Translations under genes and position numbers: made by a program
In this document: piece after piece, positions 1 to 7,376 of the stretch
How positions within the stretch are numbered: the first letter of the stretch is position 1
How the letters are laid out: the number at the start of each line of letters is the position of its first letter
DNA from: Microbacterium helvum
GTDB lineage: Bacteria > Actinomycetota > Actinomycetes > Actinomycetales > Microbacteriaceae
Assembly (NCBI RefSeq): GCF_014779795.1
Contig: NZ_JACXZS010000001.1
Location: 124,001-188,000 of the forward strand
Length of the DNA stretch: 64,000 bases
Direction of reading: 5' to 3'
The notes under the pieces: generated by a model
What the model was told of the DNA's origin: nothing
Databases searched by the model: none
What the model saw: the letters and a program-made list of their open reading frames with translations, nothing else

Positions 1-1165
1 ACGACACGGCGCTCCACTTGCGCGCCGACGAGAACGGGATGTACGCCGCCGCAGCGAGCGGCTCGGCGACCGGGAACGGCTCGCGCAGACAGCGGGCGGT
101 CGCGTTCGCGTCGGGTGCGGCGCCGAACGAGCCGAGCACCGCCTCGTGGCCGGGGGCCGCCTCCCCCAGCTCCCGCACGGCGTCGAACGCGATCTCGCCG
201 GCCGTCAGCGTGCCGGTCTTGTCGAGGCAGATGACGTCGACGCGGGCGAGCCCCTCCACAGCGGGCAGCTCGTTGACGAGCACCTGTTTCGAGGCGAGCT
301 TGGCCGCGCCGACCGCGAATGCGATCGACGTCATGAGCACGAGCCCCAGAGGGATCATCGCGGTGATGGCCGCGATCGAGTTGACGATCGCCTGCACCCA
401 GTCGCCGCTCTCGAAGGCGGCCGCCCATCCCCCGAACACCATCATCTGGGCGTTGCAGACGAGCAGACCCACCGGTCCGATGATCCAGCTCATCCACTTC
501 AGCACGCGGTTGACCGAGTTGCGCACCTCGGACGCGACGAGCGAGAAGCGCTTGGCCTCGCCGGCGAACCGGTTCGCGTACGAGTCCGCCCCGACGCGCG
601 TCACGCGCGCGGCCCCCTCGCCGGCCACCACGATCGATCCCGACAGCGCCTCGTCGCCCGGCTGCTTGTCGACCGCGTCGGACTCGCCGGTCAGCATCGA
701 CTCGTCGATCTGCAGACCGCGGCTCTCGATCACATCGGCGTCCGCCGGCACCTGATCGCCCGCGCGCAGCACCAGGATGTCGTCGATCACGACGCCCTCG
801 GGCGCGATCTCGGCCTCGGCGCCCTCTCGGCGCACGCGGGCGCGCGGGGCGTTCAGCAGCGCGAGACGGTCGAGCGCCCGCTTGGCGCGGAACTCCTGCA
901 CGCACCCGATGATCGAGTTCGCGAACGCCGCCAGCCCGAACAGCGCGTCCTGCCAGCGCCCCAGCACGAACAGCACGAAGAAGCACGCGAACACGATGCC
1001 GTTGAACAGCGTGAACACGTTCGCCCGGACGATGTTCCAGACGCTCCGGCTGGTGTCGGCCGTGTGGGCGTTCGTGCGCCCCGCGGCCACGCGCTCCGCG
1101 ACGTCGGCGGCGCTCAGTCCGGGGTCCAGTGCCGCGGCGGCCGGGGCGTCTGCGGAGGCGTCCAT
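1..1165 (-). CDS. ctpE: CtpE-like cation-translocating P-type ATPase, N-terminal part (C-terminus beyond left edge)
   Basis: Membrane ATPase that moves a cation using an aspartyl-phosphate intermediate; mycobacterial CtpE is linked to calcium uptake. The visible 388 residues carry the N-terminal RANVFTLFN and QEFRAKRALD stretches typical of CtpE, the actuator TGES loop (T159 to S162) and the phosphorylation motif DKTGTLT with Asp315. The nucleotide-binding half lies outside the window. In M4 the usual PEGL motif reads PLGL (Leu273 where Glu is expected), which could alter ion choice. The start is the ATG at 1165. The family call is firm; the transported ion is inference. Confidence 0.88.
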   Translation of the reverse strand, partial: MDASADAPAAAALDPGLSAADVAERVAAGRTNAHTADTSRSVWNIVRANVFTLFNGIVFACFFVLFVLGRWQDALFGLAAFANSIIGCVQEFRAKRALDRLALLNAPRARVRREGAEAEIAPEGVVIDDILVLRAGDQVPADADVIESRGLQIDESMLTGESDAVDKQPGDEALSGSIVVAGEGAARVTRVGADSYANRFAGEAKRFSLVASEVRNSVNRVLKWMSWIIGPVGLLVCNAQMMVFGGWAAAFESGDWVQAIVNSIAAITAMIPLGLVLMTSIAFAVGAAKLASKQVLVNELPAVEGLARVDVICLDKTGTLTAGEIAFDAVRELGEAAPGHEAVLGSFGAAPDANATARCLREPFPVAEPLAAAAYIPFSSARKWSAVS

Positions 1166-1196
1166 GCGATCAGGTTAGCGAGCGCGGGTTTCGGCG

Positions 1197-1247
1197 AGGG
1201 ATGCCGCGGCCCCGGCTCTCTGCGAGACCCGGGGCCGAGGCATCCCT
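1197..1247 (-). terminator. Hairpin after the first sugar-ABC operon
   Basis: A stem with arms AGGGATGCC and GGCATCCCT plus an inner GC-rich pairing lies just downstream of the MalG-like gene. There is no clear U-tract, so it is either a terminator or a 3' stabiliser. It also sits upstream of the ATPase start. Confidence 0.55.
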
Positions 1248-1260
1248 CCTCCGACGATGG

Positions 1261-2241
1261 TCAGCCCTTGGTCGCACCCGCCATCAGGCCTCGGACGAAG
1301 AAGCGCTGGAGCGCGAGGAACACGATCATCGGCACGATCAGCACGAGGAACGCGCCCGCCGACACCAGGTACCACCGGTCGCCCCACGAGCCCGACAGCG
1401 AGTTGAGCGTCTGCGTCATCGGCAGCGACGACGTCGGAGCGAAGATGGTCGCCACGAGCAGGTCGTTCCACACCCACACGAACTCGAGGATCGCGAAGGA
1501 CGCGAGCGCCGGGGTCGCCAGCGGCAGGATGATCCGGAAGAAGATCTGCCCGTGGCCCGCGCCGTCCACGCGCGCCGCCTCGATCACATCGGACGGGATC
1601 TCGGCGATGAAGTTGTACAGCAGGAAGATCGCCAGCGGCAGCGCGAAGATGACGTGGGCGATCCACATCGTCGCGAAGCTGTGGTCCACATCGCGCATCT
1701 CCAGGCCCGGGAACACCGCGACGTCGCCGATCTCGAGCCCGCGCGAGAACAGGCTCAGGAGCGGCACCAGCGCCATCTGGATCGGCACGATCTGCAGCGC
1801 GAAGACCGCGACGAACAGCATGCCGCGCCCCTTGAAGTCCATCCACGCGAACGCGTAGGCGGCCAGCGATGCGATGGCGAGCGCGAAGATCGTCACCGGG
1901 ATGGTGATCGCGAGCGAGTTGAGGAACGACTGCCCCAGGGTCAGCGCCGTGCCGCCGGAGGTCAGCGCGTCCTGATAGTTCCCGGTGGTGAAGTCCGGGT
2001 TCGTGAAGACCGTCCACCAGCCCGTCGACGCCGAATCGGCACCGGGGCGGAACGAGGTGATCAAGAGCCCCAGCGTCGGGATCGTCCACAGGAACGCGAT
2101 CGCGATGGCGATCACCGTCGCCACGGGCGAGGTCATCCGCTTCTGCGCCTGCGCCTCGTTGCGACGGGTCTCACGCGCCACCTTGCGCGCGGCCGACTTG
2201 TCGAACTGCGGGCTCGTCTTCTCGTCGACAGCGGTCATCAT
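1261..2241 (-). CDS. Sugar ABC transporter permease, MalG/AglG type
   Basis: Inner-membrane permease of a carbohydrate importer (CUT1 family), 326 aa. About six membrane segments follow a charged cytoplasmic N-terminus. The cytoplasmic EAA loop that contacts the ATPase reads EAARVDGAGHGQIFFRIILPL. The gene overlaps the upstream permease by four bases (ATGA), so translation is probably coupled; a second ATG three bases later is an alternative start. No ATPase gene is in the operon, so a shared MsiK-type ATPase elsewhere is expected, as in other actinobacteria. The substrate is probably an alpha-glucoside, inferred from similarity to AglEFG-like systems. Confidence 0.92.
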   Translation of the reverse strand: MMTAVDEKTSPQFDKSAARKVARETRRNEAQAQKRMTSPVATVIAIAIAFLWTIPTLGLLITSFRPGADSASTGWWTVFTNPDFTTGNYQDALTSGGTALTLGQSFLNSLAITIPVTIFALAIASLAAYAFAWMDFKGRGMLFVAVFALQIVPIQMALVPLLSLFSRGLEIGDVAVFPGLEMRDVDHSFATMWIAHVIFALPLAIFLLYNFIAEIPSDVIEAARVDGAGHGQIFFRIILPLATPALASFAILEFVWVWNDLLVATIFAPTSSLPMTQTLNSLSGSWGDRWYLVSAGAFLVLIVPMIVFLALQRFFVRGLMAGATKG

Positions 2242-3578
2242 CGCACCTCCCTCTGCAGGCGCAGCTGTCTGACGTTGTAGATGATGAGCGGTGTCACGAA
2301 CACGAAGATCAGCACGGCGAGCGCCGCGGCGTGACCGTAGCTCTGGAAGCGCTGCTGCTGGTTCACCATCTCGAAGCCGAGCACCGTGGAGTTCGAGCGA
2401 CCGCCCGTCATCACGGCCACGATGTCGTACAGCTTCAGCGCGGAGATCGTGATCGTCGTGAGCACGATGACGATGGCGGTGCGGATGCCGGGGACGGTGA
2501 CGTTGATGAACCGCTGCCACGCGTTGGTGCCGTCGAGCTGCGCCGCCTCCATCTGCTCCGCCGGCACCGCCTTGATCGCCGCGGACAGCACGACCATCGC
2601 GAATCCCGTCTGCGCCCACACGAACGCGAAGAGCAGGCAGAACGTGTTCACGAGCGGCCAGGTGTCGAGCCAGCGGACGGGCTCGCCGCCGAAGGCGACC
2701 ACGATGGCGTTGAGGATGCCGATCTGGTTGCCCTGCCGGTAGTCGTAGACGAACTTCCAGATGAGGCTGATGCTCACCGGCGCGATCGCGAAGGGGATGA
2801 AGACCAGGATCTTGAGGATCCGGTCTCCGCGCGCCCGCTCCATGAAGGCCGCGTACGCCAGCCCCACGATGGTCGAGAAGATCGGCGCGAAGATCGCCCA
2901 GATCAGGGTGTTGATGATCGACCAGAACCCCTGCGGGTTGGTGAACGCCCAGCGGTAGTTCTCCCAGCCGACGAAGTTCTCGCCGGTCTTGTCGAAGAAC
3001 GACTGGATGACGGTCGAGATGGTCGGATAGACGAGGCCGACGAGGATCAGGATCGCAGCGGGCGCCAGGAACAGCGTCAGCTGATACAGGTACCCGGCGC
3101 CCTCGCGTGCCCGGTAGTCGGCGTAGAAGAGCAGGCCGCCCGCGATGAGCGCGATCGGAACGACGTAGAGGACCGCGTTCTGATAGGGCCGCAGCATCAT
3201 CAGCGCCACGAAGGGGATCGCGAAGCTGGAGATCAGCCGCAGCCAGAAGTAGCCCGTTCCCTTGCGGGGGGCGTACTCGATGAGCACCAGGAGGACCGCG
3301 ACGACGACCCCGAACACCAGCAGGACGATCGGGATCTGCACGATCGGCCCCAGTTCGCCGATCCACTGGAAGAACGAGTTGAACGAGAAGCCCAGCGACG
3401 TCGGCCGCGCATCGGGGTTCGGCGGGCTGAGGAACAGGAAGATCACGAGCGCCGCGATCAGGATGAAGCCGACCGCGACGACGATCCGGGTGGTCGTGCG
3501 CGACGGCGGCTTGCGTTTCGCCGGGTCCGGCGGCGGTGGCACTTCAGCCTGATCCACCGAGGCTGCGGTCTGGGACAT
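2238..3578 (-). CDS. Sugar ABC transporter permease, MalF/AglF type
   Basis: Partner permease of the MalG-like protein, 446 aa. It is longer than a typical 300-residue UgpA-type permease because of an N-terminal region with several extra hydrophobic segments before the core, as in MalF and AglF. The EAA loop reads EAAQLDGTNAWQRFINVTVPG. The start ATG has a GAGGAAGG-type ribosome site upstream. It is the second gene of the operon SBP, MalF, MalG. A 24-bp perfect palindrome separates it from the binding-protein gene. Confidence 0.92.
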   Translation of the reverse strand: MSQTAASVDQAEVPPPPDPAKRKPPSRTTTRIVVAVGFILIAALVIFLFLSPPNPDARPTSLGFSFNSFFQWIGELGPIVQIPIVLLVFGVVVAVLLVLIEYAPRKGTGYFWLRLISSFAIPFVALMMLRPYQNAVLYVVPIALIAGGLLFYADYRAREGAGYLYQLTLFLAPAAILILVGLVYPTISTVIQSFFDKTGENFVGWENYRWAFTNPQGFWSIINTLIWAIFAPIFSTIVGLAYAAFMERARGDRILKILVFIPFAIAPVSISLIWKFVYDYRQGNQIGILNAIVVAFGGEPVRWLDTWPLVNTFCLLFAFVWAQTGFAMVVLSAAIKAVPAEQMEAAQLDGTNAWQRFINVTVPGIRTAIVIVLTTITISALKLYDIVAVMTGGRSNSTVLGFEMVNQQQRFQSYGHAAALAVLIFVFVTPLIIYNVRQLRLQREVR

Positions 3579-3591
3579 GGTCCGCCCTTCC

Positions 3592-3615
3592 TCCGTCGTC
3601 GTCGACGACGACGGA
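3592..3615. repeat. 24-bp perfect palindrome between binding-protein and permease genes
   Basis: The arm TCCGTCGTCGTC is followed directly by its reverse complement. On the transcribed strand this forms a stem just after the binding-protein stop and just before the ribosome site of the permease. Such stems often keep binding-protein mRNA in excess over permease mRNA; that role is inferred. Confidence 0.6.
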
Positions 3616-3640
3616 TCAGCCGTCGCCTCGGCGCCGGGCG

Positions 3641-4984
3641 TCAGTTCTCGTAACCTGCCTGGATGTCTTCCAGCACCTGCGGCGTCGGCTTGCCGTCGAT
3701 CCAGTCGACCATGCCGCGCCAGAAGGAGCCCGACCCGACCGTGGCCGGCATCAGGTCCGAGGCGTCGAAGCGGAACACCGTGTCGGGGTCCTGCAGGACG
3801 GTCATCGCGTCGGTGAGGAACTTGCTGGACGCGAGCGACGGGTCCGCACCGGTGTTCGCCGAGATGGCGCCACCCAGCGACACGCGGGCATCGGCCCATT
3901 CGGGCGTCGACATGTACTCCGCGACCTTCTGCGTCGCGGCGTCGTCGGAGAAGAGCGTGACGAGCTCGCCACCACCCGACACCGAGAACGGCTCGCCCTC
4001 GAAGCCCGGCATCAGGAAGGCGTAGACGTCGCCGTCCTCCGCCACGTCGGGCGTCGCACCGTCGGCCGTCTGCACCGCGAGGAAGTTGGCGGTGAGGAAC
4101 GACGCCTGGTGCGTGAGCGCGCACGTCCCGTTCGCGACGGCCGCGGCGATCGGGTCGCCGAACGCGGTGGAGTTGATGCTCTTCACATCGCCGAAGCCGG
4201 CGTTGACGTACTTCGGGTCGAGCAGCACCTTGGCCACCTCGTCGAACGCCGACTCGATGTCCGGGTCGGTGAACGGCGTGTCGCCGTTCGCCCAGCTGTC
4301 GTAGACGTCCGCACCGGACTGACGCAGCACGAGGTCTTCGATCCAGTCCGTGCCGGGCCAGCCCGACGCGGCCTCGGACGAGAACCCGGCACACCACGGC
4401 GGCTGGCCGGTCTTCTCCTGGATCGTCTTGGTCAGATCCAGCAGCTCCTGCCACGTCTCGGGGATCTCGACGCCCCACTCCTGGAAGCTCTTCGGCGAGT
4501 AGTAGATGTAGCCCTTCAGGTTCGCGAGCATCGGCGCGGCGTAGAAGGTTCCATCCACCGAGCCGATCTCTTTCCAGGCCGGTGCCCAGTACTCGTCGAC
4601 GTTCGCCTCGACCTCGTCGCTGCCCTCGACCACCTCTCCGGTGTCGACGAGCGAGCGGAACAGGCCGGGTTGCGGGACGATGGCGATGTCAGGGGCCGAG
4701 CCGCCGTCGACCTTCGTCACGATGTTGCCCTCGAAGCCCTTGTCGCCGGTGTACACGACCTTGATGCCGGTGTCGGCGGTGAACGCGTCGAAGGACTTCT
4801 GAAGCGCGTCCGCCTCGGTGCCGGTGATGCCGCCCGCGATCTGGACGGTCTCCCCTTCCAGCGAGCCGTCGTCCGTATTCCCCTCGTCGCCGCCCTCGGC
4901 ACATCCGGCGAGTGTGAGAGCCGCAACGGTGGCCAAGCCGAGTGCGATGTAGCCGTGTCGCCGGCGGGATCGCAATGCAGTCAT
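3641..4984 (-). CDS. Sugar ABC transporter substrate-binding lipoprotein
   Basis: Extracytoplasmic solute-binding protein, 447 aa, of the family 1 type used by carbohydrate importers. A twin-basic N-terminus, hydrophobic stretch and lipobox LAGC (Cys28) mark a lipoprotein anchored outside the membrane. The mature part has the usual features, such as APDIAIVPQPG and an ETWQELLDLTK segment. It is the first gene of the operon. Its promoter region holds two LacI-type operators shared with the divergent regulator. Similarity to AglE suggests alpha-glucosides; the exact sugar is not shown by the sequence. Confidence 0.92.
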   Translation of the reverse strand: MTALRSRRRHGYIALGLATVAALTLAGCAEGGDEGNTDDGSLEGETVQIAGGITGTEADALQKSFDAFTADTGIKVVYTGDKGFEGNIVTKVDGGSAPDIAIVPQPGLFRSLVDTGEVVEGSDEVEANVDEYWAPAWKEIGSVDGTFYAAPMLANLKGYIYYSPKSFQEWGVEIPETWQELLDLTKTIQEKTGQPPWCAGFSSEAASGWPGTDWIEDLVLRQSGADVYDSWANGDTPFTDPDIESAFDEVAKVLLDPKYVNAGFGDVKSINSTAFGDPIAAAVANGTCALTHQASFLTANFLAVQTADGATPDVAEDGDVYAFLMPGFEGEPFSVSGGGELVTLFSDDAATQKVAEYMSTPEWADARVSLGGAISANTGADPSLASSKFLTDAMTVLQDPDTVFRFDASDLMPATVGSGSFWRGMVDWIDGKPTPQVLEDIQAGYEN

Positions 4985-5047
4985 GGTGTCTGCCTCCTCT
5001 TCGAGTCCGCGGGCGGCACTCGTGTGCCCCCCGCACGTGAGAGATCG

Positions 5048-5059
5048 GGAACCGATTCC
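5048..5059. promoter_or_regulatory. LacI-family operator, distal copy
   Basis: GGAACCGATTCC is an imperfect palindrome around a central CG, the usual form of LacI/GalR operators. It lies 64 bases upstream of the binding-protein ATG and matches the perfect copy 122 bases away at 10 or more of 12 positions. Confidence 0.75.
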
Positions 5060-5169
5060 ATGCTCACGCTAGGGGATGCCGCAGAGCCGCACAATGACCG
5101 TGGGTCACAAGTCGGTAAACAGCGCCGTCCGGCTGGCGGACTCGGCACGACGAGGGCAAGATGAACTCT

Positions 5170-5181
5170 GGAACCGGTTCC
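5170..5181. promoter_or_regulatory. LacI-family operator, perfect palindrome
   Basis: GGAACCGGTTCC is a perfect 12-bp palindrome about 40 bases upstream of the lacI ATG at 5221. With the copy at 5048 it brackets the divergent promoter region, fitting repression of both transcripts and possible looping. It lies inside a longer reading frame opening at 5161, which argues for the later start of the regulator. Confidence 0.8.
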
Positions 5182-5220
5182 GGACGACCGCGGACCGGGG
5201 TGCAGCGCGAGGAGGACCCG

Positions 5221-6258
5221 ATGGCGGGCATCGCCGATGTGGCGCGCGCGGCAGGCGTGTCGAAGTCGACCGCCTCGCGTGCGCTGACCGGCGGCGGGTA
5301 CGTCTCGCAGTCCACCCGGGTGCGGGTGAGGGATGCCGCGACCGCCCTCGGCTACGTCCCCACCACGAGCGCGGTCAGCCTCGTGACCGGTCGCACGCAG
5401 ACGGTGGGCGTGGTGATGCCGTCGCTGGACCGCTGGTTCTTCGCGCAGGTGCTCGAAGGGGTGCAGGACGCCCTGCTGGAGCGCCGGTACGACCTGGCCC
5501 TGTACGGAGCGGCGCCCGAATCGGCCGCACGGCGCGAGATGTTCGAGCACTTCCTCGCCCGCAAGAGGTTCGACGGCCTGATCGCGATCGGCATCGAGCC
5601 CAGCGCGCGCGAACTGGAGCGCCTGGTCGCATTCGGCAAGCCCGTGGTCAGTGTCGGCGGCTACGACGTGGGCACCAACGCGGTCTCGATCGACGACCAG
5701 GCGGCTGCGCGCATCGCGACCGACCACCTGATCGGCCTCGGCCATCACGACATCGTGTTCCTCGGCGGCGATCCCGACGGGCGCCGCACGAGCTTCGGCG
5801 ACGGTCGCCGGCTGGACGGGTACCTCTCGGCCATGCGGGATGCCGGGCTTGCGGCATCCGCTCGCCACGTCCAATCGGAGGTGGCCATGCCGGGCGGGTA
5901 CAGCGCCGCCGTCCACCTGCTCGGCGACCGCCGCACGCGGCCGACGGGGATCGTCGGGGTGTGCGACGAGGTCGCGGTGGGCGCGATCATCGCGGCGCGG
6001 CGCCTGGGCATCCGCGTGCCAGAGCGCCTCAGCGTCGTCGGCATCGACGATCACGCGTACGCGGACATGTTCTCGCTGACGACGCTGCAGCAGCGCCCTC
6101 ATCAGCAGGGCCGCGCGGCCGCGGAGCTGCTGCTGCGTCAGCTCGACGAGCCGGACTCGCCGATCCACCGGCTGTACGAGCCGTCCCCGCTCGTGGTGCG
6201 CAACTCCACCGCGCCCGTCGACGACGACGCGTCGGCCATCATCGGCGTCGGACGCTGA
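5221..6258 (+). CDS. LacI-family transcriptional regulator of the adjacent sugar importer
   Basis: DNA-binding repressor, 345 aa. The N-terminal helix-turn-helix covers about residues 3-25 (IADVARAAGVSKSTASRAL), then the hinge, then a sugar-binding core with the typical segments TQTVGVVMPSLD and LSVVGIDDHAYADMF. I chose the ATG at 5221 because a GAGGAGG-like ribosome site precedes it and because the HTH begins immediately; the frame is open back to 5161 but that would place an operator inside the gene. It is divergent from the importer and presumably senses its sugar. Confidence 0.93.
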   Translation: MAGIADVARAAGVSKSTASRALTGGGYVSQSTRVRVRDAATALGYVPTTSAVSLVTGRTQTVGVVMPSLDRWFFAQVLEGVQDALLERRYDLALYGAAPESAARREMFEHFLARKRFDGLIAIGIEPSARELERLVAFGKPVVSVGGYDVGTNAVSIDDQAAARIATDHLIGLGHHDIVFLGGDPDGRRTSFGDGRRLDGYLSAMRDAGLAASARHVQSEVAMPGGYSAAVHLLGDRRTRPTGIVGVCDEVAVGAIIAARRLGIRVPERLSVVGIDDHAYADMFSLTTLQQRPHQQGRAAAELLLRQLDEPDSPIHRLYEPSPLVVRNSTAPVDDDASAIIGVGR

Positions 6259-6266
6259 GCGCCGCC

Positions 6267-7376
6267 TCAGAGCACCCCGAGATCGCGGAACGTACGACCT
6301 TCCCACGCGACGGCTTGGACGGCATCCTCCACGCCATCCACGACACGGAAGATCTCGTCACCGCGGCGCTCGGACCGCACGAGGCTGCCCGCGACCGGAG
6401 TCGGCGGCGGACCGCCGACGACGGCTTCGAGCACTCGCGTGAACGCGCCGGTGCGTGCGAGCGGCGCGACGAGATCGGACCCGTCGCGGGCGTGGCCGAC
6501 CAGATCGTCCAGCAGCGCGACACGCTCGAACCCGTAGGTGCGCGGCAGCGCGCGGCCGTCGCGGAAGACGTGCAGCGTGTCCAGCGTGTAGTGGTAGACC
6601 AGATGGCCGCGCGTGCCGCGCACCAGCACGTGCGGCTCGGTGCGCCGCGGTGCCGTCACCGCCAGTCCGGCCGCCAGCCGCGCGCCGCCGCGCAGCCTCA
6701 CGACCAGCGACGACGTGTCGTCGGTGGCGATGTCGTTCGCCCGGCGCAGGTCGGCGTCGACGTCGACGACGTCCTCCGGCGTGACGGCGCCGGCGATCGC
6801 GAACGCCGTCGCGACCGCGTGGGCGAGCGGATTCGTCACGACGCCGTCCGCCACGAGCCGGCCGTCGATCACGCGATGGCCGGCCCACGGCGCCCGGCGC
6901 CAGTACTCCTCGGAACGCGACCACGACCCCACGGCGCCGTAGTGCACGACGTCGCCGATGACGCCGGATGCCGCGACCTCGGCGGTGGCCGGAACCCCCG
7001 CGCTGCCCAACGACTGGAAACCGACCTGCACCGCCCGAGATGCGGCATCCCCCGCCCTCAGCAGTTCCCGATGATCGACGACCGACGGAACCGGCGGCTT
7101 CTCCAGCAGCACGTGGGCGCCGTGTGACAGTGCCAGGCGCGAGAGCTCGGCGTGGGTGGGGATCGGAGTGCTGAGGATCGCGATGTCGAGCTCGACGGCG
7201 TCGATCATCGCGGCCGCGTCGGCGAAGACGTGCGTCGTGTCGGGCACCGCTCCGCCGCCGCGGGGATCGGCGACCGCGACGAGCTCGAGCTCCGCGGCGC
7301 GCGAGAGCGTGGCCTCGACGTGCGACCGGCCGTGCCCATGCACGCCGGCGATGCCGACGCGCAGGCGCTCCGTCAC
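6267..7376 (-). CDS. Gfo/Idh/MocA-family dehydrogenase
   Basis: NAD(P)-dependent oxidoreductase of sugar or cyclitol substrates, 369 aa. The N-terminal Rossmann fold begins VGIAGVHGHGRSH, and the family hallmark LLEKPP follows near residue 100; the C-terminal half is the substrate domain. It starts with GTG at 7376, overlapping the LacI-DUF6807 stop by four bases (GTGA), so the two are translationally coupled. It is the last gene of the importer operon and converges with the lacI gene eight bases away. Substrate is unknown; the context suggests it oxidises or modifies the imported sugar. Confidence 0.88.
   Translation of the reverse strand: MTERLRVGIAGVHGHGRSHVEATLSRAAELELVAVADPRGGGAVPDTTHVFADAAAMIDAVELDIAILSTPIPTHAELSRLALSHGAHVLLEKPPVPSVVDHRELLRAGDAASRAVQVGFQSLGSAGVPATAEVAASGVIGDVVHYGAVGSWSRSEEYWRRAPWAGHRVIDGRLVADGVVTNPLAHAVATAFAIAGAVTPEDVVDVDADLRRANDIATDDTSSLVVRLRGGARLAAGLAVTAPRRTEPHVLVRGTRGHLVYHYTLDTLHVFRDGRALPRTYGFERVALLDDLVGHARDGSDLVAPLARTGAFTRVLEAVVGGPPPTPVAGSLVRSERRGDEIFRVVDGVEDAVQAVAWEGRTFRDLGVL

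Noticed and set aside
5161..5220. Longer lacI starting at 5161
   Set aside because: The first 20 residues are unlike LacI proteins, the operator lies inside them, and a good ribosome site precedes the ATG at 5221.
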